Part shown: positions 10,205-18,744 of the stretch, in pieces | Position numbering within the stretch: the stretch's first letter is position 1 | Layout: the number at the start of each line of letters is the position of its first letter | The notes under the pieces: model-generated | Databases searched by the model: none | Told to the model about the DNA's origin: nothing | What the model saw: the letters and a program-made list of their open reading frames with translations, nothing else | Program-made: the position numbers and the translations under genes | DNA from: Pseudozyma flocculosa PF-1 | Taxonomy: Eukaryota; Basidiomycota; Ustilaginomycetes; Ustilaginales; Ustilaginaceae | Reading direction: 5' to 3' | Assembly (NCBI RefSeq): GCF_000417875.1 | Contig: NW_006920873.1 | Location: 983,657-1,008,885, forward strand | Length of the DNA stretch: 25,229 nucleotides

Positions 10205-11560
10205 ATGCAGGTCATCTCGCACACGTCGCTGTCGTTTTCGCGGCTGGTGCGGTACCTTTCGCGGCCGCACAACCTGCCCTCGGCGCTGCACACGCGCAAC
10301 ACGCTGCTGTCGGCCTACTGCGGCCAGGAGCTCTATCCGCCCGCGGCCGACCGCGACGTCGACGACGCCGCGCGCTGGCGGACGCTGGTCGGCTTCCTCA
10401 ACTCGTCCGCGCACGCCGTGACGGCAGTCGGGCCCGTGCCGCGCGAGGTCCTCGTCGATGCCGTCTCGAACGGCACGCACGCGGCAACCGGACAGGACGA
10501 GCCGGACGAGCCGGACGGTCCGTGGGGCCTGATTGTCACGGCCATGCGGTGGAAGATGCCAGCAGGCACGCCCAAGCCCCCGCGTATCCAGATCTGGCTC
10601 AACCCTCGACCGCCCACCTCTACGGCGACGGAGCACGAGTGGCAGCAACGCAGGAGGGCGCTGGCCACCTGGATATTTGCAGAGTGGCTACCGCAGTACG
10701 CCAGGGCGATCCACCAGGCCGCCATCGCCGACCCTTCCGGAGCAGATGCATCGAGACCGCGCGAGGCGACCAATGGCAAGGTCGAGATGCAGTCGATTGT
10801 CTTTTCGGGCATGGAACGCTACCTCGTCGACCTCTGCCGGCAGATCATCGCACAAGACGGTCCAGCAGGAGGACGAGGGGGGAGTGTGCAGTGGGAGAAC
10901 CCGTGTTTCCAGTTCCTCCGCCGAGTCGAGCCCGACCGCGCTCCAGAGGTGGCGCTGCCAGACGAGTGGCACGAGGGCCCCATCACCGAGGACGACGTCG
11001 AGCTGGTGCGTATCGGCTGCTGGGCCGGTGTCCATCATCCGGCTCGGCGTGCAGTCTACTGACGACGGTCGCGCGCTGACCGCCACGTTTCCCTCTCCCG
11101 ACACGATCAGGTACGATCGAGCAACAAGCTGGCGTTCCCGATCGAGATGGTGCGGAGCCGCGTGCACATCTCGGTCCTGCTGCGGCATCGTGGCGACGGC
11201 CACGCGGGGCAGAGCCGGGCCATGGGTTGGGCGTACACGCACGAAGACCTCTCGATCGGCTCGCTCAACGTCGTGCCCGAGTACCGGCGCTCCAAGGCGT
11301 TTGGACGCGGCGTCGGCGCCACCGTCGTCGCCCGGCTCGAGCCCAAGATCGTCGCTGCGGCCCGCGCCGCCCTCGAAGCAGCGGGGGTGGCCCAGCCTGC
11401 GACATCGACGCCCGCCCACGACGATGCCGGTCCGTTTGACTGGACGCCGTGCTGCGCCATGGTCGAGGAGGACAATGCCGTCTCCCGCGCCTTTTTCACC
11501 AGGCTAGGGTACCAGCAGGTGCTGCGCAACTCGTGGATCGGCATCCAAGTGCCCGTGTAG
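10205..11560 (+). CDS. GNAT-type acyltransferase domain protein (FR47-like)
   Basis: Probable acyl-CoA-dependent N-acyltransferase; substrate unknown. Two exons, 10205-11005 and 11111-11560, give 416 residues. The 105-base intron has donor GTGCGT and acceptor ATCAG; splicing joins DDVELVRS to SNKLAFPIEMVRSRV, while reading through reaches a stop at 11060-11062. The GNAT core is C-terminal. MGWAYTHEDLSIGSLNVVPEY (about 305-325) has the strand-4 pattern of the FR47 group, KAFGRG (329-334) fits the acetyl-CoA loop RxxGxG with Lys for Arg, and NAVSRAFFTRLGY is the usual closing helix and strand. The N-terminal 260 residues resemble nothing I recognise. The ATG at 10205 is the first in frame. No neighbour suggests a pathway. 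Confidence 0.8.
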
Positions 11561-11763
11561 CCCCCTCACCACACTGCGCCAGAGCTGCATCGGCGGCGCG
11601 CCGTCTCAGGGATTTGCACGCGCGGTGGGGTGGGGGGAAAGGGGGGGGTGCTGACCTGGCTCGCCCGGCCGCGCAAAGCGAAAGCACGACGACGCGCCTG
11701 CCCTCAAGAAGGGACCGACGCGCCGGCCTCCCAACTGAAAAAGACGCGACGGGTACCCACCCT
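11561..11763. other. 3' flank of the acetyltransferase gene up to the inverted-repeat element
   Basis: Non-coding, G+C-rich, with a G-rich run at 11624-11649. It presumably contains the 3' UTR of the acetyltransferase gene. I found no match to the sequence beyond the right end of the element, so the inverted repeat does not appear to extend into it. Confidence 0.5.
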
Positions 11764-11953
11764 GGGCTGCTGCCAGCTGCCCTGGGGCGGGAAGGGAAAG
11801 GGGTTTATTTTGTGGTCGGCTGCCAGCCGCCCTTCTAGGGTCGAAGGCCCCTCGGTATCCTAGGTATGGGGGGCGCTGCCAGCGTCCCTGGGAGAGAAGA
11901 AGGAAGGAGGGAAAGGGGGGGATGGTAGGATTATATACCTTGTCATCTGGTCC
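11764..11953 (+). repeat. Left terminal inverted repeat (190 bases)
   Basis: Begins GGGCTGCTGCCAGC and ends CATCTGGTCC. The motif GCTGCCAGC occurs at 11769-11777, 11819-11827 and 11875-11883. It contains the 4 extra bases (in the purine run near 11790) that the right copy lacks. Confidence 0.95.
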
Positions 11954-12263
11954 ATGGGGGGGCCCGTTGGGCGGGCGGTCGGGCGGGCGGGCGGACAGAC
12001 CACGGAGATTAGGGACGCACGCGATTTTCGCTGCGGTTGAGGACGTGGTTTTTGGGCCCTAACGGAGCTATCGGTGATAGGCCTGTCTTTTGGTACTGAT
12101 AAAGCGACGCTTCGCCCCTTAGATCCGGGATTCTTAGCTCCGTCTAGGCTTGGGCTCCAGCGGAAGCGCTACGCTTTCTCTCGGTATCGCCGGGCCAACG
12201 GAGTTTACGAGCTAGCTCCTGGATGAACGCGTCTTTACCTCCGGATATTTCCCGCAGAACCTG

Positions 12264-12304
12264 CTTACATCCGGATTCACAAATTTTACGGCTCCGGATG
12301 TAAG
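12264..12304. repeat. Perfect 12-bp inverted repeat with 17-base loop inside the element
   Basis: CTTACATCCGGA at 12264-12275 pairs exactly with TCCGGATGTAAG at 12293-12304. A run of T follows shortly after (12305-12311). It could form a cruciform or an RNA hairpin, or mark paired protein binding sites. Confidence 0.9.
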
Positions 12305-12358
12305 GTTTTTTGCTGCTAAATCCGTGCTAGCTCCGTGCCTCCCGAGATAGCTCCGGTA

Positions 12359-12501
12359 ATCCGGACTTTACACGCCCCGTCCCCGGACATACCCATTTGT
12401 AACGCCGAGATAAGCACGCTACGTTGTCGCTAAACACCGTTATCCCCGGAGGGAGCACGCTAATCTACGGCTTCCCGACGGGATCCGGACTTTACACGCC
12501 C
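12359..12501 (+). repeat. Exact 19-base direct repeat pair inside the element
   Basis: ATCCGGACTTTACACGCCC occurs at 12359-12377 and again at 12483-12501, 124 bases apart. Both copies lie among other TCCGG-containing motifs of the core. Confidence 0.95.
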
Positions 12502-12672
12502 AGCACGCAACTTTTCGCGCTGGCTAGCCCCGTTGCCCCGGAGCTAGGTGCAGAGAAATCACGGATCTAAGCTGCGAGGCACCAAACGAGTGTGCTTTTT
12601 CCGGCGATACGGGCTCGCCCCCTTGGCATCCCCGCCCGCGAAAAAAAAAAGATCTGCACCCGACCGACCCAA

Positions 12673-12858
12673 GGACCAGATGACAAGGTAAATAATCCTA
12701 CCATCCCCCCCTTTCCCTCCTTCCTTCTTCTCCCCCAGGGGCGCTGGCAGCGCCCCCCATACCTAGGATACCGAGGGGCCTTCGACCCTAGAAGGGCGGC
12801 TGGCAGCCGACCACAAAATAAACCCCTTTCCCCGCCCCAGGGCAGCTGGCAGCAGCCC
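12673..12858 (-). repeat. Right terminal inverted repeat (186 bases)
   Basis: Reverse complement of the left repeat with three substitutions and one 4-base gap. The motif in reverse (GCTGGCAGC) is at 12743-12751, 12799-12807 and 12845-12853. A diverged fourth copy, CGTTGGCAACAG, lies just outside at about 12901-12912. Confidence 0.95.
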
Positions 12859-14487
12859 TGGACAACCCATCCCTCCATCCATCCCTCCCCCGTCTGGGGC
12901 CGTTGGCAACAGCCCAGGCATCTCTCGCTACCTTCCGGGCCGGTGGCCGCGGCATGCCCGACAGGCTAGGTTGATCGACGCTCTGCTTAGCCTCTTCCTC
13001 TCGCTGCAGGGGCGGTGGGTCTGCAGAGTGCCGCCGCGATGGGCAACCTGCTGGCTGTACGGGGCGTCGGGGCGCCGTCGTGGGGGCCGCGCTGCTCGGC
13101 GGCGCGTCGTTCGTGCCTGCAGGCCGCGCCTGCGTGTCCAGGCCCGGCCAGCACGCCAATTTTTGATTTTGGATCTTCTTGCCCCTCCTTCCCGGCCTTG
13201 CTTGCTTATTCTTCTTTGGGCCTGGCGTGAAGCTTGCGCTCGGTCCTGAACCATGCATGCCTGATCCAATCTGCGACGTCTGCGCATGTGTGCCTGACTT
13301 GCGATCAGGGACACGCGCCCAAGGGGAGGACGGCATAGATACGGCGCGGCCCGCCGAGTGGCCGCTGGAGTGCCTTCCCCTGCCGCTCCCAAGGGGGGCT
13401 CGCCCACCATCGGCCGCGCCGCGAGCGTCCCACTCAACAGGACAGCAGGCGGTGCCGGCACGGAGAGCAAACCACGGACGGACGGTGAGGCAGGGCAGAC
13501 TGGGCCCGGCCACGCCGGCATATCATTCATACCCATGCCACCACAGTGTCACCTACGGTCTGGCGCTGAGTCGTGAGGCGGGGTGAGGCGAGTCAGGAGT
13601 CCGTCATGTTTCCCGTGCGGGTGAGCCGAGGCCAAGCCCCGCTGCGTCTTTCGCCCACTCTGGCCAGCGCGCGGACGTGCGGCGGGGCTTTGGCCAGCCA
13701 GGCCCATCCACGCCAGCCGAGGGCGGGGCTGACGTTTCGGCGGCGCAGAGGGGCGGCCAAGGGCAGGGGCACGCAGGCCAGGCAGGGCAGGGCAGGGCAG
13801 GGCAGGGCAGGGCAGGGCAGGGCAGGGCAGCCAGGCCAAGCCTCTGGCGAGGTGGAGACGATCCGCCCTCGTCGACGCCTTTTGTCCGCCCGGCCCCGCC
13901 CAACTTGGCAGCATGGCCTGACTCTGGAGGCTCGCTTTCTCGACCTGGCGGACGCACGAGCATCGCGGGGCCGATCCGATCCGCTCTGCCTGCCTGGTCT
14001 TCGTCTGCCAAGCCCCTCCACCACCCACCACCACGCCCACCACCATCAATACCATCGTCACCATCGGCCCCTCGCACATACACGCACGCGCGAACATCAT
14101 CCATCCATCCATTCCCGACCACCGACTCGACGATTGACTTCGCATCGGCAGCCACGCCATCTCCACCTGGCCAGCTGTTCGCACACACGACTGCGCGCAC
14201 AGCCTCGCCTCGTATCAGCTAATCTTACGGCCGTCCCGACACCCCTTGGGCTCGGACTCGACCCGACCCGCATCTTTTCGCTGTGCCAGGAGCCGATACC
14301 TCTGGCCGGGCTCGGATCTACCAGCTAGCCGGCGACGGCAGAAGACACCACACAAGCAGTACCCTCGGCCGTTTGCTAGACGCATAGACAGGCCCCCTGC
14401 CCCTCTGCCGGTCACTCTTCCCATCCACGGCATCCTACCGCCAGGGCAGCGGCGCACGGAATCACGGTCCTCCCCCACGCCGGCGCC
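12859..14487. other. Gene-free stretch upstream of the Zn2Cys6 gene
   Basis: About 1.6 kb without a gene I can support. Open frames on both strands show no recognisable domain and are rich in Arg/Ala/Pro, as expected from G+C-rich non-coding DNA. The stretch contains GGCAG and CCAGG pentamer tracts (about 13680-13850), CCA/CAC-rich sequence at about 14010-14060, and presumably the promoter and 5' leader of the transcription factor gene. Confidence 0.6.
13781..13830 (+). repeat. Ten perfect tandem copies of GGCAG
   Basis: Pure pentanucleotide microsatellite without interruption, bordered on both sides by related CCAGG/GGCCA units. Confidence 0.97.
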
Positions 14488-17400
14488 ATGTACACCAGCC
14501 ATCCGCAGCACTCGAGCTCGGGACCCATGCGTTCGCACAAGCCGGGCGACGATAGAGATAGAAAGGGCCCCATTGCCGCCCCCGTCAAGAGCGCCTGCAC
14601 CTTTTGCCGCTCCAGGTGCGTAGCCCATCGCTCATCCCGTTGTGCCCCGCCTTGGCCCTACAGCCCCGTCGCTCCCCGCTGATCCGGCTCTCGGTGTCGC
14701 CTATCCCGCGCCCATCCCCTACTGCTGCACTGCTCGGCCGCCAAAACAGAAAGTCGAGATGCGACGGCAACAAGCCCTGCGGCACCTGCATCGGCCGCGG
14801 ACGTACAGACGACTGCGTTTACACCGTGTCGCGCCGCGGCGGAAAGCCAAAGCAGAAGCAGGACCCCACCGCAGGTATGTACGCGCGCGGCTCGCGACTG
14901 GACCGCGACACCGACGCTGCTGTGTCCGCCGGCCCATGTCGGCCCCAACAATGGCTGACCCATGCGCTCGTCTTTGGGCACCGCCCCGCCTGGCGCGTCT
15001 CCCTTGGCCACTGTAGAGGTCCAGTCCCACCTCAGCAGGCTCTTCCACCTTACCGACATGCCCTACGCCTTCCGTCGCCCCGGAGGCATGTCTGGCACCG
15101 TCAACGAACCCGGCTATCAGTCCGACGTGCCCTTCTTCAGCGGCGCTCTCTCGCCTCCCCAGTTTCAACCGCCGTCGAACTTCAGCCAGACTGCCCAGTT
15201 CCCGCTCCAGCCCGGGTCGCAGCCCCCGCAGATGCTGCAGTCTCAACAGCAGGGGCAGCAGCTGCAGCAGCCATCCTTCGATCTGCCACCGCAGCAGTCG
15301 TTCCAGCAACATGCCCAGGTCCCGAACCAGGCGCAACAGCAGCAGCAACGACAGCAGCCCAATCAGTCCCAGCAGAGCCAGGCGGGACAAGGCATGTTTG
15401 GAGACCAGTCTGGCTTCTCGCAAGCGACGTCCGGCTTCGCCAGCGGCCAGAACGCGTTTGACGTCGGGCCGTCGGCTGGACAGAACGTGACCCTGGCGCC
15501 CACCTGGCAAGGGGCGGACTTCCTCAGCGGCCTGCAATCGGGAGATCGATCCGCCATCGCCAGCCAGGCGCAGAACGCGGGCTTCAGCGACAAGCCGGCG
15601 CCGTGGTCCTACAGCCAGCCTGCCGCCCCGCAGAACGCGACACGGGCACCGCAGCCGGCCGCGTCCGTGCGATCCTCCCAGCCTCTGCCCGAGGAGTCGG
15701 TGGGCGTCAGATCGCTGCTCATCGACTACTACAAGTACCTCTACCGCTTCCTGCCCGTCATCCCCGGCCCGCGGTACATTGACATCCTGTCGTCGGCCAT
15801 GCAGCCGGACTCGTCGTTTATCCTGGCGCTCCAGTGCGTGCTGCCGCTCCTTCGCAACGAGGAGCAGCCGATCGGCGCCTTCCACCACCTCGGCGGCGCC
15901 GGCCTCAGCTTCGGCACCGAGGAGAAGCGCCAGCACCTCAAGGAGCGTACCACGATGATGGAGCGCAAGGCCAACGAGGCCATCGACCGCCTGCTCGAGC
16001 AGGCCGACTCGGACTCGAGCGGCGAAAAGTACCTCGAGCTCATCCAGACGCTCTGCGTCATGGTCGTCTACGAGTACGGCACCGGTCACGCCATCAAGTC
16101 GAGGCTCAAGGCCGACCAGGCGCTCGGCCTGGCCATGTCGCAGGGCCTCCACAAGCTCAAGCACCCTTCCGCCTCGGACGCCGACGCGGCGAGGTCGGCG
16201 CCCAGCAGCTTTGCCTCGACGTCGTCGGCCGGCACCCACTCGCTCCGCAATCTCGGCGTCGACGCCGCCGCCATCTACGAGATGCGCAAGCGCTGCTGGT
16301 GGACGGTGTGGAGCCTCGTCCTCTGGTCGGCCTACAACACCGGTCGGATCCCCACGATCCGCGCCGACGACCCGCGCGTCCGCAGCGAGGTGCCGCAGGG
16401 TCAGGACCCCTCGGCCTGGACGTCCAACATCTCGTCGCTGCAGGCGCTGCTGCTGGTCCAGGACCGCGTGCTCGCCCTGGCGCAGTCGAGCGGCTCGCAG
16501 GGCGAGGAGCCGCCCTACCGCCCGGGCTCGTCGCGCGGCGCCTCGACCTCTCCGAGGGCCGGCTTCTCGCCGGAAGGTGCCGGCAGCGTTTCGGCGGGCC
16601 AGTCTCCGTTTGGCTTTGGCCGGCTGGCGTCGAACCGCTCCGAGTCGGACGGCAGCGGTGAAGAGGTGCCCAGCACGTTTTCGACGCTGCCCTCGCACGC
16701 CTCTCGGCAGGAGATCCTCGACAGCATGCAGGAGATCGACGCGTTCCTGCAGGACCAGATCCGCACCCTCGAGAAGCGCGGCGGCGTGCTAGGCACGGCA
16801 AAGCAGCCACCGGCCTCGGATGACCTCGGCTCCGTCGAGCCCGAGCTGGAAGACTCGCTGAGGACGGCGGCCGCCGTGCAGCTCTACACGTCGTCGCTGA
16901 CGCTGCACATTGGCCAGGCATTCCAGGGCGCTTCGCTCTTCGAGCGGAAGTTGTGCTTCCTCAACTCGATCAACGACAACAACGACGCCGGCGCCTCGGG
17001 CGGCGTCTGCCGTGAGCCGATGCCCAACGCCTTCTACGACGAGCTGGCGGATATGGCGGCGGCCGAAGCCCCCCACGGGATCCCTCCGGGCCTTAGCCAG
17101 ACGTACGGGCCGAGCGGCGGTACGTCTGGCAGCTCGTCGAGCGTCAGCTGGGGCTCGTCGCCGGCGCCGCAGGTGGCCCAGCCTGTGCAGCAGGATCTGT
17201 ACGCGCGGGGCCCGTTCCTGCCGCGGCTGAGCCTGCAGCGCTGCGTGCATGCGAGCAAGAAGCTGCTCGACATCGCCAAGAACCGGCACGGCAAGGTGGT
17301 CAACCCGAACCCGTTCAACTGCTGCAGCTTTGTGCTGATCAGCTTTGTGCTTCTGATGCAGGCGCTGGCGGTCCACGGCGGCTTCGGCAGCGTCGACGGT

Positions 17401-17939
17401 TCCGAGGGCGACGAGGGCGACGACGACAATGTCGAGGGCAACGGCGATGGCGCTGGCATGGAGCTCGATGACGGCGGTTTCCAAGGCAGCCGCGACAGCC
17501 CGGCCGGCGGCGGCTACAGCCATGAGCTGATGCAGTCTGGCAGGTCCGCCCACGCGCTCGATGCAGGCGCCGTCGGCAGCAGCGATGGCGGCGACGGCAG
17601 CTCGTTGGGCGGCTACGGTATGGACGCGTCTTCGGACCCAATGCGTCAGGCGCAGCTGCGCGGCATCTGGACGCGCGTGCGGGAGGCGCGCGACACGCTC
17701 ATCGACCTGGGCAAGCACTGGGAAGCGTGAGTACACCAGGGGGCGGACGAGGTCCGAAGAGGATGAGGTGCTGACCTGGTTCCTCCTGCCGATGCCCCTC
17801 TCCCTCCTTCTCCCCTCCTCCCTCTCTCCTTCTCCCTCTCTCCGCCGTGCCGCTGCGTCGCTGGCGCGACAGGGTTATCCCCATGGCCGACGAGGTCAAC
17901 CTCTGCCTCGAGACGTCCCAGCTGCTGCTGAGCTCGTAG
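14488..17939 (+). CDS. Zn2Cys6 fungal-specific transcription factor
   Basis: Nuclear DNA-binding regulator; target genes unknown. Four exons: 14488-14615, 14750-14874, 15017-17726 and 17873-17939, giving 1009 residues. The Zn2Cys6 cluster is complete after splicing (C37, C40, C47, C53, C56, C65; spacing 2-6-5-2-8), and the first intron splits it between C40 and C47. Basic residues follow (RRGGKPKQKQ). Residues about 125-215 are Gln-rich, typical of an activation or flexible region. The fungal_trans middle domain starts near 311 (LLIDYYKYLYRFLP) and includes RKRCWWTVWSLVLWSAYNTGRIP near 508. An acidic Gly/Asp/Glu stretch is near 878-907. The last exon encodes VIPMADEVNLCLETSQLLLSS. The ATG at 14488 starts the frame that leads into the zinc cluster. 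No close named relative is recognised. Confidence 0.9.
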
Positions 17940-18615
17940 TGCCGGTAGGCTGGATGCCCGACGTCCAGCCGAGGCCTGTGGCGCTCTCGTCATCGAGTGC
18001 GCCTCGTCGTCGCGCTCTGTCTTATTTCCCTCGCTCGCCGCAAAACGTGTACAAACAGAATAGAGGGCGCCGCGGCGCGCCTAGCATCCCGCATCTGCAT
18101 CCGCATCCACGCTGATCGATCTATTCCTGTGTCGTCTGCGCTTCCCCAACTCGATCCGCCCGAGGGTGGCATGGGGGAAGAACGGCTAGCAAGCCGCCCC
18201 GGGCATGGCAGATCACGTGCGCGCACTGCCAGGACGAGGTGTTGCTCTGGGTCGCCGTACCCTTATCCGTGGGCGTGCTGCCAGTTTTGGACTCTTGAGC
18301 TGTGCGGTGCGGTGCTGTGCAGGCGCGCGCGCGCGTGGAGGCAAACAGCCTAGCCTATCCAAAGGGCAGGCTAGAGGACCCTGACCTGCCGCCCCTCGGT
18401 CCCAGACTACAGTCGTCCATCGCATCGTCGGCTGGCCACCGACCACCATCAACCTCGCCCCGCCAAAACTTTCTTGCTCTCTCTAGCCTGCTCATCATCG
18501 CAGGCATACGAAACAACCGTCACCGCCTTCAACGGGACTCGCTCTCATCGCAGTCGCCGGCATACCACACCGAAGCACGCGCATCGGCGACTCCAGGCCA
18601 GAGCAGCTGCGGCGA

Positions 18616-18633
18616 ATGGCCGCACCACCTTGA
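18616..18633 (+). promoter_or_regulatory. Short upstream open reading frame (MAAPP)
   Basis: ATG, four further codons and TGA, 112 bases before the main start of the coiled-coil gene. It has an effect only if the transcript begins upstream of it, which the sequence does not show. Confidence 0.35.
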
Positions 18634-18658
18634 GCATCCGTAACTCCTTCCTGCCACC

Positions 18659-18676
18659 ATGAACCACTGCCTCTGA
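18659..18676 (+). promoter_or_regulatory. Short upstream open reading frame (MNHCL) in a strong start context
   Basis: The ATG is preceded by GCCACC, an ideal start context, and the frame ends after five codons, 68 bases before the main ATG at 18745. If it is in the leader, ribosomes would be expected to initiate here and reach the main start mostly by reinitiation or leaky scanning. Confidence 0.45.
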
Positions 18677-18744
18677 CCCCGACATCTGCCACATAACCCA
18701 TCCGGAAACACGTTTCATCTTCACTGCCCGGGGCACGAGGGACC

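Larger units (their letters stand above)
11764..12858. mobile_element. Non-autonomous inverted-repeat transposon-like element, about 1.1 kb
   Basis: Two long inverted repeats (11764-11953 and 12673-12858) flank about 720 bases of AT-richer sequence. The ends differ by three substitutions and one 4-base indel, so they are very young or kept alike. Each end carries three GCTGCCAGC motifs at near-regular spacing (about 46-56 bases), reminiscent of subterminal transposase binding sites. The core shows no reading frame of useful length on either strand, so any transposase would act from elsewhere. I could not define a target-site duplication, so the exact outer ends and the superfamily remain open. 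Alternatives are a foldback element, a solo remnant of a larger transposon, or a local inverted duplication. Confidence 0.72.
17940..18744. promoter_or_regulatory. Spacer with 3' UTR of the Zn2Cys6 gene and leader of the Mto1-like gene
   Basis: About 800 bases without a gene. The first part, around 18040-18062, contains ACAAACAGAATAG-type sequence that may belong to a 3' end. The second part holds the upstream region of the coiled-coil gene, including two very short ATG-started frames at 18616-18633 and 18659-18676. Confidence 0.55.

Noticed and set aside
11630..11863. Plus-strand frame of 77 codons running into the left inverted repeat
   Set aside because: Translated G-rich non-coding sequence and repeat; no domain, and the right repeat gives a similar meaningless product.
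12000..12660. tRNA, SINE or group I intron inside the element core
   Set aside because: I found no A-box/B-box pair at proper spacing, no cloverleaf and no group I core; structure is limited to one clear stem.
13781..13830. CRISPR-like regular repeat
   Set aside because: It is a simple pentanucleotide microsatellite with no spacers, in a eukaryotic genome.
13573..14328. Plus-strand open frame of 251 codons upstream of the Zn2Cys6 gene
   Set aside because: Includes the translated GGCAG array (GRAGQGRAGQ) and no recognisable domain.
14719..16698. Minus-strand open frame of 659 codons
   Set aside because: It is antisense to the Zn2Cys6 gene, has no recognisable motif, and the plus strand has a complete gene with conserved domains.
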